Source: Flammeovirga sp. SJP92
GTDB taxonomy: Bacteria; Bacteroidota; Bacteroidia; Cytophagales; Flammeovirgaceae
Direction: 5' to 3'
DNA: 64,000 nucleotides
Assembly (NCBI RefSeq): GCF_001583495.1
Contig: NZ_LQAQ01000090.1
Location: 227,172-291,171, forward strand
The notes under the pieces were generated by a model that was not told the origin of the DNA, made no database searches, and saw only the letters and a program-made list of their open reading frames with translations. The position numbers and the translations under genes are program-made. This document shows positions 53,417 through 61,874 of the stretch, in pieces; positions within the stretch are counted from its first letter, which is position 1, and each line of letters starts with the position of its first letter.

Positions 53417-54121
53417 TTATTTCAAATCGACCATATTTAAAATTTGGGCGGTAACAATTCCTGCTGTTTCGGTTCTAAGCCTTTCTTTGCCTAGACTCAC
53501 CCATTCAAAACCGTTCTCTTTGGCCAATTCAGCTTCTTCTTCACTAAATCCTCCTTCGGGGCCAACTAACACTAGAATATTTTGATCTTTTTTAATTTTC
53601 TGGAAAAGGTTTTCAGTAGCATCTGTAGGGACGTAGGCGATAAACTTCTGATCAGCTTCTATTGCTAATGTTTCCTTAAAGCTAGGTGCTATTGATAATT
53701 CAGGTGTCCAAAACTTGCGTGATTGCTTCATAGCTGAAACAGCAATTCTTTCTAACCGATCTAATTTTAATTGTTTTCTTTCAGAATGCTTTGAATAGAA
53801 AAATGTGATTTTACCTACACCAATTTCAATGGCTTTTTCCAAGAAAAACTCAATTCTATCCATATTTTTGGTCGGAGCAATACCAATATGTATATGAGAA
53901 GCCGTTTGTGGTAATGATTCAATGTTATCGACCTTTACCTTGCATTTTTTCTGATGTGCATCAATAATAGTACAGGTATATCTATTGCCTTTGCCATCCA
54001 TTAAATGCAACTGTTCTGCGTTTTGCATCCTTAATACCCTCACAATATGTTTACTATCGTCTGCTGATAGAGTTACTTCATTTTGGTGGGGATTTATATC
54101 ATTGTGATAAAAAAGTCTCAT
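53417..54121 (-). CDS. rsmE: 16S rRNA m3U1498 methyltransferase
   Basis: A 234-residue SPOUT-class enzyme that methylates N3 of U1498 in helix 44 of 16S rRNA with S-adenosylmethionine. The N-terminal PUA-like domain (residues 1-75) includes HIVRVLRMQNAEQLHLMDGK. The SPOUT knot is marked by VLVGPEGGFSEEEAELAKEN (about 175-195) and SLGKERLRTETAGIVTAQIL. The size agrees with RsmE (about 240). It is divergent from the DUF177-rpmF operon. Confidence 0.95.
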   Translation of the reverse strand: MRLFYHNDINPHQNEVTLSADDSKHIVRVLRMQNAEQLHLMDGKGNRYTCTIIDAHQKKCKVKVDNIESLPQTASHIHIGIAPTKNMDRIEFFLEKAIEIGVGKITFFYSKHSERKQLKLDRLERIAVSAMKQSRKFWTPELSIAPSFKETLAIEADQKFIAYVPTDATENLFQKIKKDQNILVLVGPEGGFSEEEAELAKENGFEWVSLGKERLRTETAGIVTAQILNMVDLK

Positions 54122-54219
54122 AAATCGTTATGGATAGGTTGTGTTTTTCTAAAATATGAGCAAAAATACACGACATTTACCTTTATTTTTTATTTTTCTT
54201 GATTATTTCTCTAAAATAC

Positions 54220-54250
54220 TTTCCTAGTATAAATTGATTTTGTAATTTTG
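54220..54250 (+). promoter_or_regulatory. Promoter of the DUF177-rpmF operon
   Basis: TTTC (54220-54223), 19 bp, then TAATTTTG (54243-54250), one base from the TTTG-N19-TAnnTTTG consensus. The predicted start of transcription is near 54257, so the leader before the GTG at 54265 is very short. Confidence 0.65.
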
Positions 54251-54264
54251 CAAGCCAAATCACA

Positions 54265-54810
54265 GTGAAGGTGAAGAAGAAAAATGCATATACAATAGGA
54301 ATTGGAGGTTTAAAAAATGGTAAACACCAATTCGAGATCGAGTTAACATCACAACTTTTAGAAATATTTGAATCTGAATTGATGGAAAATATAACTGGAA
54401 GCGTGATATTGCAACTTGTTAAGAGTGAAACACAGATCGACGTAGATCTAACTCTTAATGCAAAAGTGGTGTTGTTAAGTGATAGGAGCTTAAGAGAGTA
54501 TGATTATCAACTTGAGGAAACTCAAAAGATATACTTTAAATTCTCTGATAAGTTTGAAATGTTGGAAGATGATTTATTTAAGATTCCTTTCAATGAGTCA
54601 GATTTAGATTTTGCTCAGATAATCTATGATTTAATAGCAGTGTCCTTACCTTCGAAACGTTTACATCCAGAGGAGGATGAAGATGATGAACTATTTTATT
54701 CATCATATGGAGAAGAGGAGTATGACGAAGAAAGTGAGGAGGAAATCAATGAGGAAGAAGAAGGGAAACCAACTGACCCTCGTTGGGATATTTTGAAAAA
54801 ACTCAAATGA
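54265..54810 (+). CDS. DUF177 (YceD-type) protein
   Basis: A 181-residue cytosolic protein of the DUF177/YceD family, nearly always encoded directly before rpmF and linked to 23S rRNA or 50S maturation. The first 140 residues form the domain (YTIGIGGLKNGKHQFEIELT, ETQIDVDLTLNAKVVLLSDR). The C-terminal 45 residues are extremely acidic (EEDEDDELFY and EEEYDEESEEEINEEEEGK), ending in PTDPRWDILKKLK, the family's usual tail. The usual CxRCL motif is degenerate: VVLLSDRSL replaces the cysteine pair. The start is GTG. It precedes rpmF by 20 bp. Confidence 0.85.
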   Translation: MKVKKKNAYTIGIGGLKNGKHQFEIELTSQLLEIFESELMENITGSVILQLVKSETQIDVDLTLNAKVVLLSDRSLREYDYQLEETQKIYFKFSDKFEMLEDDLFKIPFNESDLDFAQIIYDLIAVSLPSKRLHPEEDEDDELFYSSYGEEEYDEESEEEINEEEEGKPTDPRWDILKKLK

Positions 54811-54830
54811 TATATATTTAAGAATTAAAA

Positions 54831-55037
54831 ATGGCACATCCTAAGTCGAGAATTTCGAAAGCTTCGAGAGGTAAGCGTAGAACGCACCTTAAGATGGATA
54901 AACCTACAATCTCTTTTTGCCAATCTACTGGTGAAGCACACGTAAGACACCGTGCTTTCTGGTCAGACGGTAAAATGTACTATCGTGGCCAAGTGGTTAT
55001 CGATAACTCTGTAGATGTAGACGAAACTGCTGAGTAG
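54831..55037 (+). CDS. rpmF: 50S ribosomal protein L32, cysteine-poor form
   Basis: A 68-residue ribosomal protein. The N-terminus AHPKSRISKASRGKRRTHLK is the basic L32 signature. The zinc ribbon expected at residues 28-45 (two CxxC pairs in most Bacteroidota) is reduced to one Cys (Cys30, in SFCQSTGEAH), followed by VRHRAFWSDGKMYYRGQVV. This is therefore a zinc-independent (C-minus) form. The position behind DUF177 and ahead of fabH matches the standard yceD-rpmF-fab cluster, so it is likely the main L32 rather than a stress paralogue. Confidence 0.95.
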   Translation: MAHPKSRISKASRGKRRTHLKMDKPTISFCQSTGEAHVRHRAFWSDGKMYYRGQVVIDNSVDVDETAE

Positions 55038-55056
55038 TTTTAAACTGCACAGAATC

Positions 55057-55090
55057 AAGCCAATCCTTAAAAAAGGATTGGCTTTTTTTT
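55057..55090 (+). terminator. Terminator of the DUF177-rpmF operon
   Basis: AAGCCAATCCTT (55057-55068) pairs perfectly with AAGGATTGGCTT (55073-55084) around a 4-nt loop, followed by eight T residues. Confidence 0.95.
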
Positions 55091-55120
55091 ATACTTTATA
55101 TGGATTTTAAAAGAGTTGAT

Positions 55121-55128
55121 TATCTTTG
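55121..55128 (+). promoter_or_regulatory. Candidate fabH -7 box
   Basis: TATCTTTG matches TAnnTTTG, 66 bp upstream of the fabH start and downstream of the rpmF terminator, where a new promoter is needed. No consensus -33 element at 19-bp spacing. Confidence 0.45.
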
Positions 55129-55193
55129 CCTTTTGAAATTTGATTTTGACGAAAAGTTAAAGCCAAAAAAAGAAAAGAAATACCAATATTACT

Positions 55194-56180
55194 ATGGCAT
55201 TAAAAGCAGCAATTAAAGGAGTTGGAGGATACGTTCCTGACTATGTTCTTACGAACCAAGAACTGGAGACAATGGTTGATACGAATGATCAGTGGATTCT
55301 AGAGAGGACGGGCATATCTGAGAGGCGTATACTTAAGGGCGAGAATATGGGTACTTCCTATTTAGGTATTCAAGCAGTGAAACAATTGTTAGAAAAGACC
55401 AATACAAATCCGGAGGAGGTTGATCTAATTATTTGTGCAACTGTAACACCTGATATGTTCTTCCCGGCAACTGCTAACATTATTGCTAAAGGAGTGGGAG
55501 CTTCCAACTCTTTTAGTTTCGATATCGGTGCGGCTTGTTCTGGTTTCTTGTACGCTCTAAGTACAGGATCACAATTCATCGAGACTGGAAAGTATAAAAA
55601 AGTAGTCGTAGTTGGTGCTGATAAAATGTCAAGTATCGTAGACTATACTGACCGCACAACTTGTGTTCTTTTTGGTGATGGTGCTGGTGCAGTTCTACTG
55701 GAGCCAACTGAAGAAGAAGAAGGAGTAATGGATTTTGTGTTGAAAAGTGATGGTGTTGGTGAAGAATACTTGCATATGAAAGCAGGTGGTTCAAGAATGC
55801 CTTCATCACATGAGACCATTGACCAAGGTTTGCATTACATTTTCCAAGCAGGTATGCATGTGTTTAAATATGCCGTTGTTTCAATGGCAGATGCTGCCGC
55901 TGAGATCATGGAAAGAAATAAATTAAGTGGCGATGATGTTGCTTACTTAGTTCCTCACCAAGCCAACAAAAGAATTATCGATGCCACTGCTCAACGTATG
56001 AATGTTGGAGAAGAGAAGGTCATGATGAATATCCATAAATATGGAAATACTACCGCTGCAACGATTCCTTTATGTCTTATGGATTATGAAAATAAGTTAA
56101 AAAAAGGAGATAATCTTGTGCTAGCAGCGTTTGGAGGCGGATTTACGTGGGGTTCAGCTTACATTAAGTGGGCATACTAA
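55194..56180 (+). CDS. fabH: Beta-ketoacyl-ACP synthase III
   Basis: A 328-residue thiolase-fold enzyme that starts fatty acid synthesis by condensing acyl-CoA with malonyl-ACP. The nucleophile is Cys115 in [12 protein letters not shown]. The catalytic His is in [11 protein letters not shown] (near 255) and the Asn in [12 protein letters not shown] (near 285). The N-terminus [20 protein letters not shown] and [10 protein letters not shown] are family hallmarks. The length equals FabH (about 320-330). It follows the rpmF terminator but belongs to the conserved rpmF-fabH neighbourhood and precedes efp, accB and accC. Confidence 0.97.
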   Translation: MALKAAIKGVGGYVPDYVLTNQELETMVDTNDQWILERTGISERRILKGENMGTSYLGIQAVKQLLEKTNTNPEEVDLIICATVTPDMFFPATANIIAKGVGASNSFSFDIGAACSGFLYALSTGSQFIETGKYKKVVVVGADKMSSIVDYTDRTTCVLFGDGAGAVLLEPTEEEEGVMDFVLKSDGVGEEYLHMKAGGSRMPSSHETIDQGLHYIFQAGMHVFKYAVVSMADAAAEIMERNKLSGDDVAYLVPHQANKRIIDATAQRMNVGEEKVMMNIHKYGNTTAATIPLCLMDYENKLKKGDNLVLAAFGGGFTWGSAYIKWAY

Positions 56181-56261
56181 TAAATATTTGTATTTTTGTG
56201 GCTGGATAAAAAAATTACCCGCCAGTTTAAGTTATTAGAAATAGAATAAAAAGCATATATA

Positions 56262-56828
56262 ATGGCATCTACAGCTGATTTTAAAAACGGTTTATGTATT
56301 GAGTTCAATAATGATATTTTTCAAATCATCGAATTCCAACACGTAAAACCAGGTAAAGGTCCTGCATTTGTTCGTACTAAACTAAAAAGTATTCGCTCAG
56401 GAAAAGTAATTGACAATACTTTTACTGCAGGTCACAAAGTAACAACAGCCCGTATCGAAAGAAGACAACACCAGTATTCTTATGCTGATGATATGGGATT
56501 CCATTTTATGGATACAACAACTTGGGAAGAGGTAGCATTACCTGGAGAACAAGTGCCAAACAACGATTTATTACAAGATGGAATGAATGTTGATATTTTA
56601 TTCCACGCCGAAGTAGAGGAAGTTGTTGGTTGTGAATTAGCTCAGTTTGTAGAGCTAGAGGTTACTTACACAGAGCCAGGTATCAAAGGAGATACAGCAA
56701 CAAATACATTGAAGCCTGCAACTGTAGAAACAGGTGCAAACATTATGGTTCCTTTATTTGTTAACCAAGGCGACGTTATCAAAGTAAATACAATGGATCG
56801 TTCTTATTCGGAACGCGTTAAAAAATAA
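56262..56828 (+). CDS. efp: Translation elongation factor P
   Basis: A 188-residue protein that binds between the P and E sites and relieves ribosome stalling on polyproline. The N-terminal KOW-like domain holds the tip loop HVKPGKGPAFVRTKLKSIRS, with the Lys that is modified or stays bare depending on lineage. Two OB-fold domains follow, ending in IKVNTMDRSYSERVKK. Length and domains match EF-P. No epmA/poxA or earP gene is seen nearby. It lies between fabH and accB in a cluster with lipid genes. Confidence 0.97.
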   Translation: MASTADFKNGLCIEFNNDIFQIIEFQHVKPGKGPAFVRTKLKSIRSGKVIDNTFTAGHKVTTARIERRQHQYSYADDMGFHFMDTTTWEEVALPGEQVPNNDLLQDGMNVDILFHAEVEEVVGCELAQFVELEVTYTEPGIKGDTATNTLKPATVETGANIMVPLFVNQGDVIKVNTMDRSYSERVKK

Positions 56829-56852
56829 TTTTTTTAGTATTTAATCGAATAG

Positions 56853-56890
56853 GTTTGAGAGAAGGTTACTTTTTTAGCCTTGTCTCAAAC
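56853..56890 (+). promoter_or_regulatory. Conserved-looking hairpin in the accB leader
   Basis: The arms 56853-56865 and 56878-56890 pair at 12 of 13 positions around a 12-nt loop, 17 bp before the accB ATG. No T-run follows; instead a CA repeat (ACACACACAC) leads to the start. It may be a regulatory or processing hairpin of the accBC transcript or the 3' end of efp. Confidence 0.45.
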
Positions 56891-56907
56891 ACACACACTA
56901 TCACATT

Positions 56908-57423
56908 ATGAAAGCACCAGAGGTAAAAGATCTGATCAGCTTTATTGCAGGTTCAGGCTTGCAAGAAGTAAATGTAGAAACTGCAGAAATCAAACTTCAC
57001 GTTAAACGCAATGTTGATGCTTCAGCACCAGCAGTAGCGCCTGCAGCTCCAGTATTAGCGGCAGCACCAGTTGCTCCATTGGCGGCGGCTCCAGCTCCCG
57101 CAGCAGAATTGCCATCAGCTCCCGCAGCAGAGGCAGCTCCAGTAGCAGAAGCTCCAGCAGCACCAGCGGCAGATACTTCTAACTACATCGAAATCAAATC
57201 TCCAATGATCGGTACATTCTATACTGCTCCGAACCCTGAGTCGGATATGTTCGTGAATGTAGGTGATTCTGTAAAGAAAGGCGACGTTGTTTGTATTATC
57301 GAAGCAATGAAACTTTTCAATGAGATTGAATCTGAAGTATCAGGTAAAATCGTTAAGATTTTAGCTGACAACATGTCTCCAGTAGAATACGATCAGCCAT
57401 TATTCTTAGTAGATCCATCTTAA
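56908..57423 (+). CDS. accB: Biotin carboxyl carrier protein of acetyl-CoA carboxylase
   Basis: A 171-residue BCCP. A short N-terminal helix-strand domain (residues 1-35) is joined through an Ala/Pro-rich flexible linker (about 37-90) to a biotinyl domain (about 93-171). Biotin is attached to Lys135 in [15 protein letters not shown], the standard EAMK motif. It carries the carboxybiotin between biotin carboxylase and the carboxyltransferase in malonyl-CoA synthesis. It is followed 51 bp later by accC. The linker is longer than in E. coli BCCP but is usual for the phylum. Confidence 0.97.
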   Translation: MKAPEVKDLISFIAGSGLQEVNVETAEIKLHVKRNVDASAPAVAPAAPVLAAAPVAPLAAAPAPAAELPSAPAAEAAPVAEAPAAPAADTSNYIEIKSPMIGTFYTAPNPESDMFVNVGDSVKKGDVVCIIEAMKLFNEIESEVSGKIVKILADNMSPVEYDQPLFLVDPS

Positions 57424-57474
57424 TTATTAGTTAGATCAACTAATTTTTATTATTAACTAAACTAAGAAGGTATC

Positions 57475-58818
57475 GTGTTTAAAAAAATACTAATTGCTAA
57501 CAGAGGTGAAATTGCACTCCGTGTGATCCGTACTTGTGCAGAGATGGGGATCAAAACGGTAGCAGTTTACTCTACAGCTGACAAAGACAGTCTGCACGTT
57601 CGTTTTGCAGATGAAGCTGTTTGTATTGGTCCTGCACCAAGTACAGATTCTTACTTAAGTATTCCTAACATCATGGCGGCGGCAGAAATCACTAATTGTG
57701 ATGCTATCCACCCTGGTTATGGATTCTTATCTGAAAATGCACAATTCTCAGCAATCTGTGCAGAAAACAACATCAAATTCATTGGTGCATCAGCCGACAT
57801 GATCAACAAAATGGGTGATAAGGCGACTGCAAAAGCAACAATGAAAGAAGCAGGCGTTCCTACTATTCCAGGTTCTGAGGGTCTTTTAGATTCTGTAGAG
57901 CAAGGTTTGGAAATCGCTGAAAAAATCAAATACCCAGTGATCCTTAAGGCAACTGCAGGTGGTGGCGGACGTGGTATGCGTATCGTTAACGGTCCTGATG
58001 AATTCCAAAAAGCATGGGATTCTGCTCGTCAAGAGTCAGCGGCAGCTTTCGGTAACGACGGTATGTACCTTGAGAAATTCGTTGTTGAACCTCGTCACGT
58101 TGAGATTCAAATTATTGGCGATAGTTATGGTAAAGCATGTCACTTGTCAGAAAGAGACTGTTCTATCCAAAGACGTCACCAAAAATTAACAGAGGAAGTT
58201 CCTTCACCTGCCTTATCTTCTGAATTAAGAGAGAAAATGGGTAGAGCAGCAATTGCTGGGGCTGAGAAAATTAGCTACGAAGGTGCAGGTACTGTTGAAT
58301 TCTTAGTAGACAAATACGGTGATTTCTATTTCATGGAAATGAACACTCGTATTCAGGTTGAACACCCTGTAACGGAGCAAGTAACTGGTTTTGACTTGAT
58401 CAGAGAGCAAATTAAAGTAGCTGCTGGTGAGAAAATTTCAGGTAAAAACTATACGCCACAAGCACACTCAATCGAGTGTAGAATCAATGCTGAAGATCCG
58501 GCGGCTGATTTTAGACCATCTCCAGGTAAGATTACAAATCTTCACGTACCAGGTGGTCCAGGTGTAAGAGTTGATACTCATGTTTACTCTGGGTACTCGA
58601 TTCCTCCAAACTACGATTCAATGATTGCTAAATTGATTGTTACAGCTGAAACAAGAGAAGAGGCAATTAAAAGAATGAAGAGAGCTCTTCAAGAGTTTAT
58701 CATTGAGGGAATCAAAACTACAATTCCTTTCCATTTAAGATTAATGGATAACGAAGTTTACCAATCAGGTGATTTCAATACAGGATTTATGGATGAATTT
58801 ACTTACGAGACACTTTAA
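57475..58818 (+). CDS. accC: Biotin carboxylase of acetyl-CoA carboxylase
   Basis: A 447-residue ATP-grasp enzyme that carboxylates the biotin of AccB using bicarbonate. The N-terminus [20 protein letters not shown] is the family signature. The glycine-rich ATP lid is [14 protein letters not shown] (near 160), the catalytic Glu/Asn region is [20 protein letters not shown] (near 290), and [14 protein letters not shown] ends the enzyme. The start is GTG, one codon before FKKI; there is no nearer ATG. A GAAA-loop terminator follows directly. The size matches AccC (about 449). Confidence 0.98.
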   Translation: MFKKILIANRGEIALRVIRTCAEMGIKTVAVYSTADKDSLHVRFADEAVCIGPAPSTDSYLSIPNIMAAAEITNCDAIHPGYGFLSENAQFSAICAENNIKFIGASADMINKMGDKATAKATMKEAGVPTIPGSEGLLDSVEQGLEIAEKIKYPVILKATAGGGGRGMRIVNGPDEFQKAWDSARQESAAAFGNDGMYLEKFVVEPRHVEIQIIGDSYGKACHLSERDCSIQRRHQKLTEEVPSPALSSELREKMGRAAIAGAEKISYEGAGTVEFLVDKYGDFYFMEMNTRIQVEHPVTEQVTGFDLIREQIKVAAGEKISGKNYTPQAHSIECRINAEDPAADFRPSPGKITNLHVPGGPGVRVDTHVYSGYSIPPNYDSMIAKLIVTAETREEAIKRMKRALQEFIIEGIKTTIPFHLRLMDNEVYQSGDFNTGFMDEFTYETL

Positions 58819-58850
58819 TAGAAAATCGTAAATAATATATATCATGATTA

Positions 58851-58878
58851 GGGAGTCAGAAATGACTCCCTTTTTTTT
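58851..58878 (+). terminator. Terminator of accBC with GAAA tetraloop
   Basis: GGGAGTCA (58851-58858), loop GAAA, TGACTCCC (58863-58870), then eight T residues. The GNRA loop makes it a very stable hairpin. Confidence 0.95.
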
Positions 58879-59067
58879 GTGCTAAAAATATATTGTTTGA
58901 CTTTAATCTAATACTTCAAATTTTCAGCTTTTTAATTGTGGTATTCATCATAATATTCTTTTTCTAATTTTTAAATTTTAGTGACTGTCCAATTTAAAAT
59001 AGGAATAATTAATAATTTTATGTGTTGAAGTAAATATCTTACAGTATGTGTAATATTCATTATATAA

Positions 59068-59087
59068 TTTATTAATCGATTAATAAA
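59068..59087. promoter_or_regulatory. 20-bp perfect palindrome upstream of the recombinase gene
   Basis: TTTATTAATCGATTAATAAA is a perfect palindrome, and flanking TATAA..TTATA extends it with one bulged base. It ends 8 bp before the -7-like box at 59096 and so overlaps the expected -33 region: a likely operator, or a recombinase binding site. Confidence 0.5.
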
Positions 59088-59095
59088 ATTATAGT

Positions 59096-59103
59096 TATAT
59101 TTG
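59096..59103 (+). promoter_or_regulatory. Candidate -7 box of the recombinase gene
   Basis: TATATTTG fits TAnnTTTG and lies 52 bp upstream of the TTG start; the palindrome occupies the -33 region. Confidence 0.4.
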
Positions 59104-59147
59104 AATACCTGTTATTAGTAATGTATAATTATTAAAAATCTAATCAA

Positions 59148-60431
59148 TTGAATAATTCAATAATTAACAAAACAACCTCTTTACTCCATAAGTCTGAGGG
59201 ATTAACCATCGATTTTTTATTGAAGCGTTACCGAATTTATCTGACCGAAGGAGGGAATGAGGATAAAAAATCCTTAAATACTGTAGCTAAGGCTATTACG
59301 CAGATGAATTATTTTTTACAATTCATTGTAGAGTATCGAAACGGTTTACTGTCTAAAGCAAGTTTTAATTATTATACAGAGTACTTACAAAACCTGGTAG
59401 AACAAGACAAGCTTACTTCTTCACAGAAGGCAATGAGAAGAATGTATGGAAGGAGAATCAATCTTGAAATAGAAAAGGAAGGTTATTTAATCTGGATGTA
59501 TGAGCATAAGTTCAATAGAGTAATTCAAAATAACCATCAACCTTTACTCAGAAATGACTGGGCGAAAGGCTTTGAGGATTGGTTAGCATTAAAATCAAAG
59601 CTGACTAGAAAAACGGATTACGGTAGGACTTTATCGAATATTGTAAGTCTTTATTTAGAGTGGCTGAACAACTCATCCTATCAATCTATTTCTGCATTAT
59701 CTGTGAATCAATTTCTAAGAGAACAGGCCCACCTGAAAATTTCAACCCTGAACTTATACCTCAAAGCAATCAAACGTTTTGCTACTTACTATGAACATAG
59801 TTCAAATGATGAAAAACGACATGAGATAGTTCTAGAAATCAATAGCTTAAAGAAGTTTGAGGATTCATTACAACTTGTCAATAGGATAGGGCTAAATGAG
59901 CAACAGGTAAGTAAACTATTTTCTGAGGCTAATCAGAAGCAACAATTCATACTTCACCTTGGAGTAAACATGGGTTTAAGAGGCAGTTCAATGCTCCACT
60001 TAAAAGTAAAAGACATCAATTTGGTTACTAAAAAAATGGATGTGTGGCTCAAGGGGAAAAATAATACAATGTCTCTTCCAATTCCTCCAACTACTTATCA
60101 TTTTGTCAAGGATTATATTGATTCAAATGAATTACAAAATGATGAATATTTATTGGGTTATAAAGGAAATAAAATTAGTAGTTTGTCTAAATATTTTTCA
60201 GATTTCTTGTATAAATGTGATCTAAAAGAAATTGAAAAAGAAGGAGTTTTATATTCAATAAGTCTCCATAACTTGAGACATACATTTGCCTATAATGCGT
60301 TAGAAAAATTTGGCTTGATAACAACTTCAAGACTGTTGGGGCATGCTACAACCCAAATCACGGAGCAACATTATTTACAAGATAAGTCAAGAGATCTATT
60401 GAATTCATTGTATGATGAGGAGGAGTATTAA
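59148..60431 (+). CDS. Tyrosine-type recombinase/integrase
   Basis: A 427-residue recombinase. The N-terminal SAM-like core-binding domain (about 20-245) is helical. The catalytic domain (about 250-425) has Arg in HLGVNMGLRGSSMLHL, then HNLRHTFAYNALEKFG (His-x-x-Arg), LLGHATTQITEQHYL with the second His and the Tyr nucleophile near residue 408. It could be a phage, conjugative element or chromosomal recombinase. Apart from an IS30-type HTH gene and repeats nearby, there is no cargo that points to a particular element. The start is a TTG at 59148; no upstream in-frame ATG exists and a stop codon lies a few codons before. Confidence 0.9.
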   Translation: MNNSIINKTTSLLHKSEGLTIDFLLKRYRIYLTEGGNEDKKSLNTVAKAITQMNYFLQFIVEYRNGLLSKASFNYYTEYLQNLVEQDKLTSSQKAMRRMYGRRINLEIEKEGYLIWMYEHKFNRVIQNNHQPLLRNDWAKGFEDWLALKSKLTRKTDYGRTLSNIVSLYLEWLNNSSYQSISALSVNQFLREQAHLKISTLNLYLKAIKRFATYYEHSSNDEKRHEIVLEINSLKKFEDSLQLVNRIGLNEQQVSKLFSEANQKQQFILHLGVNMGLRGSSMLHLKVKDINLVTKKMDVWLKGKNNTMSLPIPPTTYHFVKDYIDSNELQNDEYLLGYKGNKISSLSKYFSDFLYKCDLKEIEKEGVLYSISLHNLRHTFAYNALEKFGLITTSRLLGHATTQITEQHYLQDKSRDLLNSLYDEEEY

Positions 60432-61079
60432 ATTTGGATAGGCTTTTATGTCCTACTTTCAAGCTTCCTTCTTCTTCATTTTTCCATTGATGAAAAACGA
60501 AGCAAAAAATCTAGGCTTCGAAGTCAAAAGCTAAATTTCATTCCACTCGCCTCAATGATTTTAAACTCGCTTTGCTCAAACAAGAAAATCATTTTTTAAC
60601 GGCTCAATTCATGAAATTCTTAACGCTTTTCCCTTCAATGTCAGGGGGAGTACTACCAAACTATAATGGTAGAAAGCTCAATGGCTCGAATGTTAAGCGT
60701 TAGCATCATTCGTGTCCTTCGGATCATCAGAAATCTCCTGATTTCTAAATACTATAAATAACGAAAACTTAGTTTACAGTGTATTAGGTTAATGATTACC
60801 TTTTATTTTGTAATAAAGGGAGACTTTAAATTAAAGATTTACTATTTTGTGGTGACTTCATGATTAATGATGAAGGAATGGACAGTGATAAAATCTAATT
60901 TTAAAAAAAATCATCTATTTCATTTGAATTATATATTCAACTTTATTAACATTACACACAGTAATTTTCACTCTAGTGTAAAAAATAAGCTAACGATTGC
61001 ATTACACTGGCTTAACGACTTAGAAAACACATGATGGTGTATTCATCAAGTTTAATCACCACTCATTCCTTATTCAACT
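60432..61079. other. Repeat-containing region between the recombinase and HTH genes
   Basis: A 648-bp region without a supportable gene. It contains dispersed repeat copy B (60687-60751) and a hairpin CTACCA..TGGTAG (near 60655-60672). There is also an inverted repeat CTAGTGTAA..TTACACTGG (about 60974-61010) upstream of the HTH gene. The part 60470-60680 resembles degenerate repeat sequence rather than coding DNA. Confidence 0.4.
60687..60751. repeat. Dispersed 65-bp repeat, copy B
   Basis: The second copy of the element at 26734-26798, ungapped, 54 of 65 bases identical. Both palindromic parts are kept while the middle (13 nt) differs most. Several short sense frames cross it, but a DNA- or RNA-level repeat is the simpler reading. 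Confidence 0.65.
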
Positions 61080-61640
61080 ATGGCACAACTTGATCTACCT
61101 CAAAGAGAACAATTGGAATACCTTCTTCGACATGGAGGTGCAAAGAAACGTATTGCTCAAATCTTGGGGATTCATTTGTCTACTTTGTATAGAGAAATCA
61201 AGAGAAATAGTGTGGATGGAGAATATGTCGCTCAAAAAGCCAACGATTTAGCGGTGGCCCGAAAAAAAGTGGTGGGCAGTCTCCCTAAAACAAAAAGAAG
61301 TAAAAAAATTAAACGAAAAAAACGATACGAACTATATGCTGACCGTAGGCATATTTATTGGCATTCAGATACACCTTGGGTAAGAAATACCTACTTTTTT
61401 ATCCGTTGGCACTTTGGAGGTAAATATCATCGTTATAAAATTCGTTTGGGTTGGGAAAAAAGGTACCATTATAAAAATGATATTCCTATTCTAGAACAAT
61501 TGGTGGAATTTATGTTGAAAACACGAAAACCAAGTAAGCATGTGGCTTTTCGTGCAGAAAGAGGAAATAGAAAAGCAAAAGAGGAAACAATGGTAAGGTA
61601 TGCGAGGGCGGTGTTTTATCGATATGTTAGAAGGGCCTGA
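61080..61640 (+). CDS. IS30-type helix-turn-helix protein without DDE domain
   Basis: A 186-residue, very basic protein. The first 70 residues are an IS30-like HTH_38 domain (LDLPQREQLEYLLRHGGAKK, IAQILGIHLSTLYREIKRNS, GEYVAQKANDLA). In IS30 transposases a zinc/linker and a DDE integrase core of about 200 residues follow. Here only a Lys/Arg/Tyr-rich region follows (KRSKKIKRKKRYELYADRRH, RWHFGGKYHRYKIRLGWEKR) and the protein ends naturally. It could be a DNA-binding regulator derived from a transposase, or a protein of a nonautonomous element. An inverted repeat lies about 70-110 bp upstream. Confidence 0.75.
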   Translation: MAQLDLPQREQLEYLLRHGGAKKRIAQILGIHLSTLYREIKRNSVDGEYVAQKANDLAVARKKVVGSLPKTKRSKKIKRKKRYELYADRRHIYWHSDTPWVRNTYFFIRWHFGGKYHRYKIRLGWEKRYHYKNDIPILEQLVEFMLKTRKPSKHVAFRAERGNRKAKEETMVRYARAVFYRYVRRA

Positions 61641-61874
61641 TATTTCTTATTGGATAAGATTATCTTCGTCCTGATGTTTAAAGGTGTATGCTATTCACCT
61701 AGGCAAAGAGAAAAAATTGTCATTTTTGATATCTTTTCAATAAAAAATCATTGAACATAATTGTGAAAAAGGGTAAGGGAATTGGGTGTTGCTCCATTTT
61801 CTTATCCTTTTTTTTGATTTTATAGCCTTTCGCATTTGCTCACGATTTTATTTTTTTAGAATATATTTGAAATC
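61641..61874. other. Region between the HTH gene and the IS5 remnant
   Basis: No ORF of substance. It contains the probable terminator (61767-61815) of the HTH gene. Confidence 0.4.
61767..61815 (+). terminator. Probable terminator of the IS30-type HTH gene
   Basis: GGGTAAGGGAATTGG (from 61771) pairs with CCATTTTCTTATCC (to 61807) with one bulge and three G-U pairs, which are valid only in plus-strand RNA. Eight T residues follow. It lies about 130 bp after the gene's stop. Confidence 0.65.

Larger units (their letters stand above)
58819..59147. other. Region between accC and the recombinase gene
   Basis: After the accC terminator (58851-58878) the interval is very AT-rich with no ORF. It holds a palindrome (59068-59087) and a -7-like box (59096-59103) in front of the tyrosine recombinase gene, listed separately. 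No tRNA end or obvious attachment core was found. Confidence 0.5.

Noticed and set aside
60611..60703. A 30-codon frame across the dispersed repeat
   Set aside because: Its ending lies in a palindromic repeat that in the other copy has stop codons in the equivalent frame; a nucleic-acid-level repeat explains it better.
59148..61640. A complete integrative element with attachment sites
   Set aside because: No tRNA, no direct-repeat att sites and no cargo or conjugation genes are visible; only isolated mobile-element genes can be supported.
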